This document shows positions 1 through 12,700 of a stretch of 64,000 nucleotides of DNA, piece by piece. The notes beneath the pieces were generated by a model. That model was not told the origin of the DNA. It ran no database searches and worked only from the letters and a program-made list of their open reading frames with translations. Each line of letters opens with the position of its first letter. Within the stretch, counting starts at the first letter, position 1. This DNA comes from Verticillium longisporum (taxonomy: Eukaryota; Ascomycota; Sordariomycetes; Glomerellales; Plectosphaerellaceae): NCBI GenBank assembly GCA_019188255.1, contig JAETXT010000007.1, forward strand, positions 186,001 through 250,000. The letters are read 5' to 3'. The translations under genes were made by a program, and so were the position numbers.

Positions 1-2965
1 TAACTGCGTTTGAACCCTGTGGACATGCCTGCCATTCATTGAGTTTATGAAGCGTTCTGATTCCAGACTGCATACTGTGAAAAGCGTGCCCGCCACCTGG
101 CAGACAGAAGAACACGCTTCCGGGGTGCTTCAGGTTGTTGACACACGGTGTAGAGCCAATGAGCGAACGCGACATGCATCCACTGACCCCACCCTCCCTC
201 CGTTCTCCTTCTCCAAATCCATGGAAATACGCTGCATAGTGCCACCCCCCTTTCCGTCCTTCGTGAGGATCCTGGGCCACCACATTGCCGACCTCCCACG
301 CTTTTTTTGCAGGAACCTTGCCCACCCTTGCCCCCCTTGTAGGTTGGTTCCTGCCCCCCCCGCCCCCCTCGACGAGGCCCAGAACAGAACACAGCAGCAG
401 GCAGTCAGGAGAGAGAGGCCGAGAGAAAGAAAGAGAAAGTAAAGTAGACAGGTACCAATAGGGAGAGTTCAGCGCGTTGTGTACCTCCGCTTCGGCCCCT
501 CCAGAAGACGACAGTCGTTTACTTCACACCAGCTCAAACCCAGCGCTGTGTTCATGGGGAGCCCCTCGTCTGCCCTGGCCTGGCACATGGTATTTCCTTC
601 TACAGAACAGTACAGTTTTGCCCACGACCACCCTCGTCCGAAAAAACAGGGCCAGGCCCCTTCCATTGTCTGAAGCAACCCCAAGCATTGCCATCCCGGG
701 GCGGCCAGCATCTGAGCTCTGTCTCTCTCTCTGCTCGTTTCCGGGCTCATCTGGATGCTCTTGGGCAGATGTCCGGTACATACAGTCACAATCTTTGTCT
801 CTGACGCTGACGGACGACGAGGCATTGCATCATAGGCCCCTTTCGGCAGGCGTCGCAATTACTCGCGCTTTTTATCTGCACGAGTCTCGAGTCAGACGTC
901 TTCGGCTCTGTCGTGGGGACCGACCCAGAGATCTCCATCCGGACGCGTGAGATACCGAAATCCTCGCCGCTCAACACCTGTACCACAGGTGAAAATTACC
1001 CACTCACACCCCTAGCCTCCAGCTCGCCAGGCACCCCCCTCCTCCTCACGCATACGAGCCGACCACCTCTTCTGTCGCCTGTCCCAGTCTCCCAATCCCA
1101 GTCCCGTCCGCAACCAAGTCACTTTTGACGAGCGTAGACCTCGTCACCAGATCGAACTCTCCGATTTGCAGTACATGCATACAGCACAGTACCTACTTCG
1201 AACTGGGACCACTTGCGGCCACAGAACGACCAGAGCACACCGTGACGTGCCTGGCGCAACAGGCCACGACGAAAACAGAATTGCGCACCCCACGAGTCGA
1301 GGCGTGAAAGGCCTACGGCAGCGGACGAACTGGTGCCTCTCTTCCTCTATCCCGCTCTCTCTCTCTCTCTTTCACTGCTTCTGGTGCTCTCTGCTTCTCT
1401 TCACTCTGTTTGTTTGACGTGACGCGCGCGCTGGGACCTGGCTAACACACGGCAAGTCCGTCCGCTTCGTCAGGTGGATCATCAACGACGTTCCTGGTGA
1501 GGTGAAGTGAGGTGACGAGAGGTACCTTGCCAGGCAAGCTACGATTGCGGAGTGACCAGACGAAGAGCGCTGCGCTTTCGCAAGCTTCGGCATTTGTGCA
1601 GTCCAGCACACCCACTACGCATCGACAATCCACTCGTCCATCCTTTATCCACCGGGGGTGCCTCGCCTCGTCCCTGGCTACGTCGACACCCCTTTCCCCT
1701 CCTACTTCTCAGGCGCCCTCCCACCCACCCGCTTCGAGGACACCACCGACACCCCCCTGGAAGCCACGTCTGGCCTTGTGGGACACCCTGTGCATCCCCC
1801 TTCTCTCTCTTTCAACTCGGAGGACCCTCTTCTGCCGCTAAGCAGCACCTGGGATTTTGCTCCTCAGCCTTCCCTGTCTCTGGGACTTGGTCGTCCCAGG
1901 CTCGCCAGGCCAAGGGATCCACCCTGCTGCAAATCAGCCCTCGGCGACCCAGGCCCTCGATTACCCCATCATTCCTCGCCGCCGCCGTCCTCGGTCTCTT
2001 CATATACGGCCACCTCCCGTGAACGGCGCTAAGATCGTACCTCTCTCGTCATAACCTTCATCGACGTACCCCCTCCTTACCCTCTCCGTCGTCCCGTCCA
2101 TTGTCGTCGCCTTCGTCCGAGACGCGGCATCACCGGCACACGCACGACACCCTGAACTGAAGAAAGGGAACTCCAGTCTTGCGCTGCTGCAGAGACGTAC
2201 ATCAGATTCGCTCTTTGCAGCTGCGACACCATCGTTTACTCTCCGCCCCCGTCTTTTTGGAGAAATACCTACCACATCCGATCCTCACGCTAGACCTGCT
2301 CTCGGACTGAAGCCCAGTCCATCCACTTCTTTAGCGCACTATTTTAGTGCGCGAGTTCCCCAGGACGCCGTCGACTTTTCGCTCAACCAAGACGAGCCAC
2401 CAACCCTTCCGCGATCTGGCGAACAGGCAGCGCTACCCTTGCCACTCCAGAGATCTTCGCTCAGGGCCGTGGCCTAGTCGCCTGTTGTCATCGACGCCCA
2501 TTTTAACCATAATCCCGACTCGCTGGGTGGCCCGCGCTATCTTGGCCGCCATCTTTATACACCGTCGCGCCGCCTCACAAGTCTCACTCGCGGTGCACAC
2601 CATCCTCCTCCGTCTCTTGACCGTGCCTTCACTTCAACCCAACCTCTCTCTACCATTACTACCTTGCCCTCCTTCACTCCTACCTTTACGTTGAACGCAT
2701 CCATCCCCCCCGCCCCCTACCACCGACCTTCAGAGGATCTCCCACAGCTGGCCCCAGAACCAAAAAGGATCGCCGCCAGCTACCTCACGACCCTCAACTG
2801 TATCGTTGCGCCGTAGTATGTACCTGGTCCCCTCGCCGCCTCATCACTTCGTTGGCAACCACGCACCGCTCCTTGCATCCTCCTCCCCTGTCTCCTCGCC
2901 CGGCTCGTCACGGGAACCGCCCAGAAGCGACCTCCAGCGCGCTTCTGTCCACGCTCAACACCTCT
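1..2965. other. Upstream region of the CON7-like gene, no gene recognised
   Basis: This stretch is C- and CT-rich, especially 1700-2800, as is common in long 5' leaders of fungal regulatory genes. It contains only short overlapping open frames with no domain I recognise. The frame of the downstream CDS stays open upstream of 2966, and a GTATGT donor-like hexamer lies at 2816, so part of this region may be a 5' exon and leader intron of that gene. I see no RNA gene or transposon here. Confidence 0.5.
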
Positions 2966-4580
2966 ATGGAACGCAGTGCTGCCGAGTACTCGCAGTCAGG
3001 TTTGCCTTCGCCTTACCCAAGCAACTGCGGCGACACCCGTTCTGAAGGATCATCTGCAGACCACTCGTCTGCTGCCCACTACTCTTCGCAACAGGAGGTT
3101 CGACCCAGCAACTACTCCACCTCGGCCACGCCCACCTCGGAGTACAGCGTCTACCCGCCCTCTGCGCGGTCAGGATCCTTCCCTGAGCATATCCACAGAC
3201 CATACCATCCAGCTACCAACCCAAGCGGTGGCAGCGGAGGCATGGCGCAACAAGCAAGCAGTCCGTCTTTGCCCCAGCAAGATGGACGAAACCATCAACC
3301 CAACCAGCATCCCAAGTCTGACAACGATGTACCTATAGATCCCTCCATCGCGGGACCCAGTCCTACCTACGCTTACGGACAGCAATCGCCGTACGGTCCG
3401 CCGCCCGGCGACATGCAGGCATACCAACATGCCTATCCCCAGCCCCGTCCCGACTGGACGGGATACGGCCAGCACAGCGCTGGCCTGACGCCCGCCACCC
3501 ATCACTTCCCGCCGACCCCGAGCTCCGCGCCCCCGAACGGCAGGCCGACTCAGGTAAGTGTTGACTCGCCAAGATGGCGCGCGCCCCTCCCGCCCCGCCG
3601 CATCGAGCTGGCCTTGCTAACCAAACAGTTTGGCAACCAGGTATACTCTTCGTTCCGATTCCTGGCGCGCAGCAGCACAAGCGGCCGAGACGACGATACG
3701 AGGAGATTGAGCGCATGTACAAGTGTGGCTGGCAGGGTTGTGAGAAGGCGTATGGTACTCTGAACCATCTCAATGCGCACGTCACCATGCAGTCGCACGG
3801 CACGAAGCGGACTCCTGAAGGTATGCACCTACAACCTCCCATCTTTGCCCTGTTCTTCAATCCATCCCTGTCGCTGTTCTATGCGCGACGCGACAAATGT
3901 GGTGGCTTTCCTGTTGGAGAGCGCGCCGAGTGGCGTGTACTTTCCGTGTTTTTAGCCTCGCCACTACGCTCACACAGCTTCGTGGGTGCCGTGGAACTGG
4001 GCGTAAAATTGAGACTAGCTTCTATCGGCGACCCGACTAGGGGCGACCCGAGCTACGGGGACTTGGGTGATGAAAAGGCCGGAAGCTAATGCGTGACTGC
4101 AGAATTCAAAGAGATTCGTAAAGAATGGAAGCAGCGCAAGAAGGAGGAAGAAGCTGCTCGCAAGGCCGAGGACGAGCAACGTCGTGCGGCTGCTGCTGCA
4201 GCGGCAGCGCAAGCCGCCCAAAACGGTGGCCCAGACCCTCAATCCGGGCCCGATGGCGGTCCTCCTTCTGGCTATGGCGGCGGTCGTCTGCCCCCGATCG
4301 GCTACAGCCCCTCCTATCCTCCCAACGGTCCTCCCTCCGCCGGCGTCCCTCAGCAGCAACCGCTGCCAGAGTACAACGGCACACACATGTACCAACCCGC
4401 CAATTACCAGGCGCAGCCTCCGTCGCCGTATGGCCAGCCGAGCCAGGGCATGTACTCTCAACGTAAGTTGGTCGCAGCCACATCCCCTTCCCATGAGCAA
4501 GGAGGCACACGACCGAGAAGGCTAACCGTGCAGCCAGACAACGGGACGCAGCCTGGGCAGGGCCACTAGGACGAGCCTGA
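2966..4580 (+). CDS. CON7-like C2H2 zinc-finger transcription factor, reading frame apparently broken
   Basis: Nuclear regulator resembling Con7 of Magnaporthe, which controls conidium morphology and infection-related development. The diagnostic block is one C2H2 finger (C-x4-C-x12-H-x5-H, in MYKCGWQGCEKAYGTLNHL) preceded by a basic KRPRRRYEEIERM stretch and followed by a basic/acidic helix (EFKEIRKEWKQRKKEEE), an Ala run and a Pro/Gln/Tyr-rich tail. I read exons 2966-3553, 3641 or 3673 to 3820, 4103-4462 and 4534-4580, with donors GTAAGT, GTATGC and GTAAGT. The N-terminal part is Ser/Pro/Tyr-rich. Two oddities: joining exon 1 to the obvious acceptor at 3640 is one base out of frame with the finger exon, and near the C-terminus one frame meets TAG at 4567 but continues 19 acidic codons to TAA at 4627. 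The start is uncertain; 2966 is the first in-frame ATG, but an upstream exon is possible. Family identification is from memory of Con7. Confidence 0.7.
3554..3672 (+). other. Ambiguous first intron and frame break of the CON7-like gene
   Basis: A strong GTAAGT donor lies at 3554 and a CTAAC branch sequence at 3616-3620. AG acceptors are at 3628, 3640, 3672 and 3675. The first two join in the wrong phase for the zinc-finger exon. The acceptor at 3672 (or 3675) keeps the frame but removes the residues VYS(F)VPIPGA that are readable just after 3640 if one T is missing from the TCTTC at 3647-3651. Either the sequence carries a 1-nt deletion, or the gene uses the far acceptor. Confidence 0.6.
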
Positions 4581-4629
4581 GCCTAACGTTGAAGAACCCC
4601 CGGCGGGAGGAGAAGAGCGCAAGCAGTAA

Positions 4630-7300
4630 TGACGGAACCCCGCCAAGGGGGCATTGTACATTATCGGATTACTTCTGCTGACGACGCCCTCCAATCCTGT
4701 TCACATGTTCATGTACCGACTTTCCTTTGACGTTCACTAGACGTTGCCGCGCGACTTATCCGACGCGCAGCCTTCCTCACGGCATAAGCAACCATCGCCC
4801 TCTTGCGACAGGCGTTGGACTGCTCAAATCGGCGGCGAGCATTTTTCTCTTCCCCCCATAATGATGGTTTCTCGTTCCACTTTTTCGGGTTTCCCCTCCC
4901 CGTCTTGGACGCACCCGGAATGGTTGGATGCGTTTGAAATTCTTCACACTAGGGTTTTGATGCATTGGGGGGTCGGTTGGGCGGTCTGATTTTCTCCCGT
5001 CACTCTTCGCTTCTCTTCCTGGACAGGCGTCGGCGGCACGGCAAAATGTTGCCTTTTGAATTTTGTTCTGGCCTGGACTACGGCCTTGGTGGACTGCAGA
5101 GTTTGCCAAGCTCACCATACTCCATCGAAAGGCCGAGGTCAGTTACGGCGGCTTTTTGTGTCGACATGCGGCTCGGTTTTAGCCGCCGCGGCGGCATCCA
5201 CGGCGGAATAGCATGTCCGGGCGTCGGGTGTCAAAATTCCATTGGGATGAGACTATGGCTTGATTCTGGTACGGGCTTGGTTTGGCTTGGTTTGGTTCGA
5301 TTCGGTTCGAGGCGTTACACGAGAGATGAGGGCACAGGCGGCATGCCATGTTGACGAACCTGGCCAGTACACGACAGACAGGATGTTGACGAGAAAGATT
5401 GCTGCTTGATGCTACTGTTGCGTACGATAATTCTGCCCATCGGAATACACGAGTTGAGCACGGTTGTTCCGTTCTGCTGTTGCGGTGCTTGTGATTTGCA
5501 GGGATTCTCGCCGGGCTAGTGTCCAGCTGTGGTCACAAGCCGGCGTCGTCTGTTCGCCCTGTCATTGTGTTTGAACATGGATGGTGCTGCATCTTTTCTA
5601 GGATGAAGCGGCGGCGCGCGCGCCGGGCGGACGACGATGTACGGGAATGGCAGCGACGGCGCGGAGCGTTAGATTAGTGTCCGTCTGTCCGCCCATCCGC
5701 ATCCGTTCTCTGGCCATTTGGCTCATCTTGGCTTTGGCCTCTTTTTTTTGTGATGTTATTAGCCAATTGTTGTTTCTCACGCATCATTTTGCATCCGTTC
5801 GTGAGGATGGACGAAATCTGTGTGCGACAGCGCTATGGGGGTTCTGTAGTGCCACGAGAGCGTCAAGTTTAGTTTAGGACCGAAGGGGTTAATGCATTTT
5901 AGTTAGGTACGGTGTCGCGGCGGGGAGGGGAGAGGGGGGGGCGTGGGTGATGGGGTGGTTTTTTTTTTTTCTTGTTTCTCTACCTAGGTATTTCGCGATT
6001 GAGGGGGGTGGGTAGGCGACCCGGGAGTTTGGATTCATGATCTGCGACTTGGGGGGAGAGAGGGGGGGGGGCACGCGGATTCCTGGTGGCGCGGTAGGGT
6101 GTGTGTGTGTGCGTGCGCGTGCGTGCGTGTTCTGTCGTTCATGTACGGTCGGCATGTCTTTCATGCTCCTCGCATTCATTGCTTGTTCACGTTCTGCTCT
6201 TGCGCTGCTTTGATGGAATGCTGCTAATGCGACGGGATGCTGGGGTTGTGAGTTAGCGGGAGGTTGTGTAACGAGATGGTGCTGGGAGGGAGGGGAGGCG
6301 TGTATAGGAAGGATGGCGGGCGTATGTTGTCGCCGACGGACAGGCGCAAGCGGGGGCAGAGTCAATAGCGGTGGCTGGTGGAGGACGGGGTGGTTGAGGG
6401 AAGGGGCTGGTGGAGGCAGGAGGCTACATGAATCTTGTGGCGTCTGATTTGACGACGGCTTCCAGATTCCTTCCTCCACAACCTTGGGCAACGCCTGTCA
6501 CTTCCGATATCTGCCGCCGGGGGATTGATGGTCTGGCAGATTGTCTCAAGTTATTCAGTTAAACCTTTCAAGCGCCTTCTGCCATCGATATGACAATGGC
6601 AGGGAGCCGTTCGGCCCAAAGCTAGATGAGCGGCCCTCTGTTGTCCTCATTCCTTTTACAGTTTTCCCCCTCAATTGGGCCGGCTTAGGCCTGAACCATA
6701 GCCGGACGTCGAAAGGCCTAGATACACAGACTTCAGATCGCTCTCGGGCGGGCTGCCTCGACGGAGCTCACGGCTTTCCAATATACGTCCGCTACTCCGC
6801 CTCCCTTCGCCCAACGCCACCATCCAACCCCTCCGCTCCCCCTTCCTGTCAGAAAACTTTACGCAAGCCAGCAACCCCTCCACCCAATGTACTGGGACCC
6901 GGGAGTGGTAGTATCAGAGTTTGGACACTCCCCCGGCTTCACGTCCTCTCCATGCACAGTACGCAGAGGCGTTTTGGCTCGGGACACGCGAGGGCTTGAC
7001 GAATCGAGTCCCACCAACCGTCTGTCAACAAAAAAGATTAGGGGTCTGAGTCAGAGGTTATTTCGACGTCCGGGCTCCGGCGAGGTCTCGCGCCATGTGG
7101 CGTTGTTTTGATGGCGACATTGCGGTCTAGACCCTGCGTTGGCCGTGACGACCTCGACAACACGGCGAATGTTGACGGCTTTCGGCGTTGCCGTCAGACT
7201 CGACGTCCGGATTTCCCGCTGCCGTCGATCATCTCGGCGGTCTTCACAACTTCGAGGCCGTCGGAAAGCATGTGGTAGGATTGGGCCTCATCGACACAGA
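4630..7300. other. Long intergenic region, no gene recognised
   Basis: This is the shared downstream region of two convergent genes. It holds only short open frames without recognisable domains. The 200-aa minus-strand frame at 5889-6491 is Pro/His/Thr-rich and arises from a G-rich plus strand, so I do not count it as a gene. A GT/GC dinucleotide tract occupies about 6099-6131, and G and T homopolymer runs lie at 5920-6070. A TACCTAGGTA decamer (about 5981-5990) also occurs in other gene-free parts of the window. Confidence 0.5.
6099..6131. repeat. GT/GC dinucleotide microsatellite
   Basis: An alternating purine-pyrimidine tract of about 33 bp (GTGTGT passing into GCGTGC) in gene-free DNA. 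It is potentially Z-DNA-prone and length-polymorphic. Confidence 0.8.
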
Positions 7301-9353
7301 TTAGTCCTCAAGAGCCAAGTCCATCTCCCGCATGCGAGATTCCAGTCGCTCTAATCCCGCGACAACATCCTTCACAAAGTGCCGTTGCAGGTCCTCATTA
7401 TCAAGGTCCGTTTCGCCGAGTCCAAAGTCGCAACCGAGACACTTCTTGACAATTCTGGGGAAATTTGAGCCCATCTGGTTGACCAAAAGATGGGCCAATT
7501 TCTCTGCGGCTCTGTAGTCGGAGATTGCCCCGTCAGGCGGCATATTCGACCCAGTCACGCTTTTTCTCAAGGTGCTCCATGGCCGGCCGTAAGCGATCTC
7601 CAGCAGCAGGATGCCGAAACTGAACAAAAGCTTATTCCGGGCTACTTCGGCGACATGCCGTATGCCATCCGGCTCGCCCTCAGCATCATTAAAAATTGCC
7701 GGGCCAACCCTCGCATGTTCTGCAGATCTTGTACCTCCAAATTCTGCTGCGAAGTACGGACCTTTCAACTCGACCGCATCCGAAGGTACTGGTGCTGAAT
7801 TAAAGTATCGCACATTCTGTCCCAGATCCGAGTCGACGAGCCAGGGCGTCGAGTAGAACTGCATGATACCTTCAGCAATCCGACTGGCCAGTTCAACCGA
7901 GGCCGGACGAGAAAGGGATCGCACGACAGGTTTCTCAGCAATCCACTGGACGAGATCCGAGATGGACTGGGATGTATTCTGCGTCTGTATTGCCGCCTCG
8001 GGAATATAGAACCATTGGGCGCGAGGGAGCTCCCATGTTGCCACCAGCGAACGCTGTATGCAGTCCGACGTGAGAATGGGCAACTTCCTGCAAAAGTCCA
8101 TGACTGCTGATGGGTTGGGAGTCGGTGAAGGCACGGCAGCTGTACTCATTGGTTCAGCCACTGCGCTGACGGTCGCAGACTGTGGAAGGTCAGACGAATG
8201 GGCCACCGCGGCCTCGACAGGTCCCGGCAGCCGCTTGTCCGAAGTTGAAATACCCCGAAACAGCCTCCCGAGCCCTGCTTTCGGCGTTGTCGGCTTGACT
8301 GGTCGGAATCCACCAACATTGGTCTCAAGAGCAATTGCCAGCTGCTGGAACTCTGCGACTCGCTGGACATCTCCTTGCTGCCGCAAGCTCTGATTCTCGT
8401 CGTCCGACTCACAAAATTGTTCAATCTCAAGTCGCAATTCCGCTTCGGTGGGTGAAAAGGATTGACCAGGAACTGTGGCAAGTTCGCACGTCACATAGTT
8501 ACAAGCATCAGCTTTGCCCTTCCCTTTGCCAGTAGCCGTATCATGGCCGACAATGTTCAGCGCAAATGAATGAGAAGGGTGTGATGAGCACATCCAGCGC
8601 TCGTGCAGAGTCGAGTGTATGGCTTTGGAAGCATATCGAGTCCGGCGATACTTCTGTAGGGTGTCCATGTCGCTGAAGGATCGGTACGAAACATTGTGCT
8701 TTCCCCCTCGAGAATCCAGGGATAGCTGCCGAAGCCCAGTAATGATATGAGTCGCAATGGATCCGAAATCTCCATTCAGCGCTCCCAACTTTATGATTTC
8801 TTTTTCGGTCTGCGGCTTGCTGAGAGCGAGCTTGACTCGAGATCCGAAATTTTTGAACCGTTCCGACGGACTCAGCTTCTGCTTGCGCGTAAGCTAATAT
8901 CTACGAGATTGGGCATACGAACCTCACCTGACTAACAGTGTCCACTTCGCATCGGATTGATTCGAATTGCACGCACAACTCTTGCAACACACTATCTACT
9001 TGGTCTGATATCTGCCGGCAGGATACGAATAATTCAGCCAGAGCATCGATGCGATGCCTATGTATTGGTGACATGGTGAGGCGCGAATGTGCAGCTGTCT
9101 GCTCGGGGCATGGTGGCTTCAAGACCTCCTGGACCGAGTCGCGATCTTGCGTCACCGCCGTGAGCAGATTGATGGCATTGCTGCGGAATATGAGGCGCTG
9201 AGTCCTGAGCTTTGCGTCCAGGAGGTCGACTTCTTTCGCATAATGCCGGTATCTTGAGATTGTTTCGAACAATCGCCCTGACCTGTCGTACGCCTCGAGG
9301 GCGATTGGCACTGAGCCGAGAACGGCGCCCACGATGAGTTCCACGCCGCTCAT
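7301..9353 (-). CDS. DUF7580-type fungal protein, two exons
   Basis: The protein is 667 aa, read from ATG at 9353 with one 49-bp intron (8879-8927, GTGAGG donor, GCAG acceptor) that joins in phase. The N-terminus (MSGVELIVGAVLGSVPIAL, then helical segments) resembles the helical N-terminal domains of fungal proteins annotated DUF7580 and of fungal NLR/HET-associated proteins. The middle is Ser/Pro-rich. The C-terminal third has a degenerate kinase-lobe-like stretch (LFSFGILLLEIAYGRPW, about residues 550-570) and a final helical tail (FPRIVKKCLGCDFGLGETDL). Catalytic kinase residues are not evident, so it is probably a non-catalytic fold. Its molecular role is unknown. It is divergent from the C2H2/ankyrin gene with a 402-bp shared upstream region. 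The splice junction falls in a well-conserved-looking segment (KLSPSERFKNFGSRVKLAL), which supports the model. The family name is recalled, not searched. Confidence 0.75.
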
Positions 9354-9755
9354 CGTGAACCAAGGCCGACTTTTTCTTTAATTCGCGTCTTAAGTCTTCA
9401 GTGATTTGAGCGAAGATTGCTCGCCATTGCAGCAGGTGTGGAAGGATGGTTCGGCAATGCGTGAGATGAGGGGCTCACAGCCTTGCCCATACACGATGAC
9501 GTTGCTCAGCTGAACATGCTCGTTTAGGGATGAATATGTCACATTTTCGCCTGTGCCTCTCATTCGACACTTCATGAACCACTGGCTGACCTTTACTTTA
9601 TGAATAGAGGCGCTCACCTGATGTTCCTGCCGGCTGCCCCCGCACCTCCACATTTGGCATCCTACAAACTACCATTTTTACGGATATATACGAGGTAGAT
9701 TGCTGCTGAGGCGCCTAGAACTCGAATATTATCTTTTCTTCTCGACCGCGCTTTC
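9354..9755. promoter_or_regulatory. Divergent promoter region between the DUF7580 and C2H2/ankyrin genes
   Basis: 402 bp separate the two divergent start codons. A TATA-like stretch (GGATATATACG, about 9680-9690) lies 65-75 bp before the plus-strand ATG. I see no further clear regulatory site. Confidence 0.45.
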
Positions 9756-12700
9756 ATGGATCGACCTTCGTTTCTGAGCCGGCATGATGTCGAAACCTGG
9801 GCGTCTAGCCCTAAGGCTCCCGAGCACGGATCTGGCTTCCTAGCCCAACTATTCATAGCCATCCGATCCTCCTTGGCATCTCTCGTCAAGGTCCTTTCAA
9901 AGACCAACCACGACGCGAAAAGGAAATGTCGCAACGAATACGAACGTTTTTTTCTTTGGGGAGATGGGCTATCAGCTCATGACGGGTTTCTTGATAAGGT
10001 CCTGGCACCTTCACAAGAGCTTCGGCTCCATTTGGTGACTTTACTTTGGCGACTCGGAACAACCGTCTCGCAAGCACTTTCTCGTGAGCTGTCTGATACT
10101 GTAGAGCTCAGCGCGGCCAGCCAACTTCCAGAATTACTGGAAAAAGCCGAGACCATGATGCAGTATACGACGTCTGAAGAAACAGCCGATCCTAATCCCA
10201 GCTCTTCGTCAGACAGTTTAGCATCCAACGTTACGGAGCTCGTCGAGGACATTGCTGTGTACATCAACTGTCTGATGGATCTATCTCATACCCTGGAAAC
10301 ACCAGCGTTGGAGACTGTGCTGACGGATGACGAAATTGAGCAGACCTCTGTGGAGATTGAAGAACAGTTTGTTGTTTCTTCTGACGAGGCCATGATCTAT
10401 TGTCGCAAGATTCGTGACCGATTCGGACTTCTACCAAAAGTTCTGGTAGAACGACTTGCTGAGGCCAACACTATCCGCGCTGGGATGTTGCGCGAGATGA
10501 AGGCCACTATCATGAAGCCACAGACACCAATACAAGATGATACAAGATGATCTGACGGAGGACTTGTCCTCCAGCCGGCCCGAGACCACCAATCCGACAA
10601 CCTCGACTGCGCCTTACTCATCTATATTCTCAACTAGTCGAAAGCCAGCACTGGTATCTAGGCTACGGTATCCTGATCGCGGTGCTCAATACGACGCATC
10701 GCTGGCCACCCTGGCTTCTGAGAGAAGCATGTTATCGGCAGCGGTATTCAACCGTCCTCAAATCCCTCCAATGCCAGAGAACTATGGTCATGGGTTTATT
10801 TGCCCCATCTGCTCCAAACTTGTAGCAGAGGTGAATACGAAAAGAGAATGGAAGTACGTCGCCTAAAACCTCTCCCCCTTGAGCTCCAAAATAACCCAGG
10901 ATGAACTAACTCAATCGGCGTAGAGCACACGTGTTTACAGACTTAACACCCTATATATGCACGGACGTGAGTTGTCGTGACACCACATTGTACAATCAAA
11001 CAGACCGATGGGCAAGCCACGAGGCGACACATCGTTCAGAGTGGCAGAAGCTAGATAGTTGCGCATTTTGCGCAGCAACCTTCCAGCAGGAATCTCGTGT
11101 ATTCTACGACCATGTCTCAAAGCACCTTCAGGAAGTGTCACTTGCTATCCTGCCTCGAGCGGCCGATCACGAAGGGGAAGAGGCGGCAAGTGATAGCGAT
11201 GACTATCAGCAACAATCCGAGGCAGCCAGTGTCGGCGCTGCCTTTATGCTGGAAGCCTCCTGGGATCCTATTTTTGATGATTCCTTCGACCTCCCCGTCG
11301 ATGCAGAATTTCTCTCAACTCAAGAGTGTATCTCAACTTGGAACACGATTCGAGTATTGTGCGAGGCTGTGGTCCTTGGACGGAACATTGCACATCAATA
11401 CATGGTTCATACCCACTCCAGGGGATCTTCTCTCAGACCTGGTCTTGGTAATGTTCCGAACTCCATGGGAGTTGTGCTTGAGTCAACGCGAGCCCGAACC
11501 AATGCTTTGGTTTCGAGTTTCTATCAACAGCCTCTTGCATTGCAGGTCTCTGGCCCTTTGCGTGCATGCACCAGATACTTGAGTAAACTATCTGAAACTG
11601 CCAGTATCGATCTCTTGCAGATCTTAGTGCAAGGATTTGATGGCGTGGAATGTCAGATACATCAGGGTCTTGCCCCCTATGCTCGGTACGTCAATATTTC
11701 TTTTGTCAGCTCGTCGACGAACAGCCTTGCAGAATATCGGCTAACTCAGGCTTTTTCCTGTGTGGCAGAGCCAGAACCGACTACAAGAGCATTCGGTTAA
11801 AGAATATTGATCATGAGCTCCGTGATTTCGTTTGGAAGCATTTCCAAGGGGTTCTTACAGCATCAGTTCTGATGCCCCTCGACCAGACCTCGATGTCCAT
11901 GTACACATGCACGTGGCCTACTATCACAAAGTCACAACTACTCGAGATCACAGAGGAAGCACCAGCAGGCAAACCCAAAGCTTCAAGCGTTGATCATAGG
12001 CAGCAATCCATCGATCAGAAGCTCATCTCCGCAGCCAAGGAGGGCCACCATGACCTTGCGCGCTACTTTCTGCAGGACGTGGCACCTCGAGCGAATCCAA
12101 ACGCTACGGACATCCATGGTATGACAGCCTTACATTATGCGGCTCAGTCAGAGGGGGAAACTTCGAGCTTCATCAAGCTGCTCTTGGCGCATGGTTCTGA
12201 AATTGATGCTCGATGTCAGGTCGATTATCCTTTCTTCCAATGCGATGACGACGAGCAGCCGGTTCCGTGCGCGGTCTCAGGCCATACCCCTCTGTTCCTA
12301 GCGCTCCACCATCGACGGACTGCCGCAATGGAAGAACTCCTGCTTCATGGCGCAAGCTTGCAGGCGGCACTAGTCTCGGCTGTGATGGCAAACGAACCTT
12401 CAACGGTCGGGTTCCTTTTCCGTCTACGAGGGGTGAATAAATGGACGCTTTGGGCTTCGTTTACCCTCGCCGAAGAGTACCGTTACAAGGGAAAGCGCAT
12501 ACCTCTGAACCCTCTCGAATTAAGTGCCGCCCTTCGTGATGAAATCACCGCGGGAGTCATTCGAAAAGCCTTGCTGGCATCGCATGGCCACGACCGGGGA
12601 AATGATATGTTTGCCTCCGCTTTTGGAACCGCGCTGGACCTAGCTGATATCGACATGGCGTCTATCATTTCCGGCTTCTTCGATGCATGGAAACCTTGGG

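Noticed and set aside
5293..5310. B-box-like GGTTCGATTC suggesting a tRNA gene
   Set aside because: No A box or cloverleaf stems at the right distance; the region is a simple TTGG/TTCG repeat.
5889..6491. 200-aa Pro/His-rich minus-strand frame
   Set aside because: Produced by a G-rich, low-complexity plus strand with GT runs; no start context, splice partner or motif.
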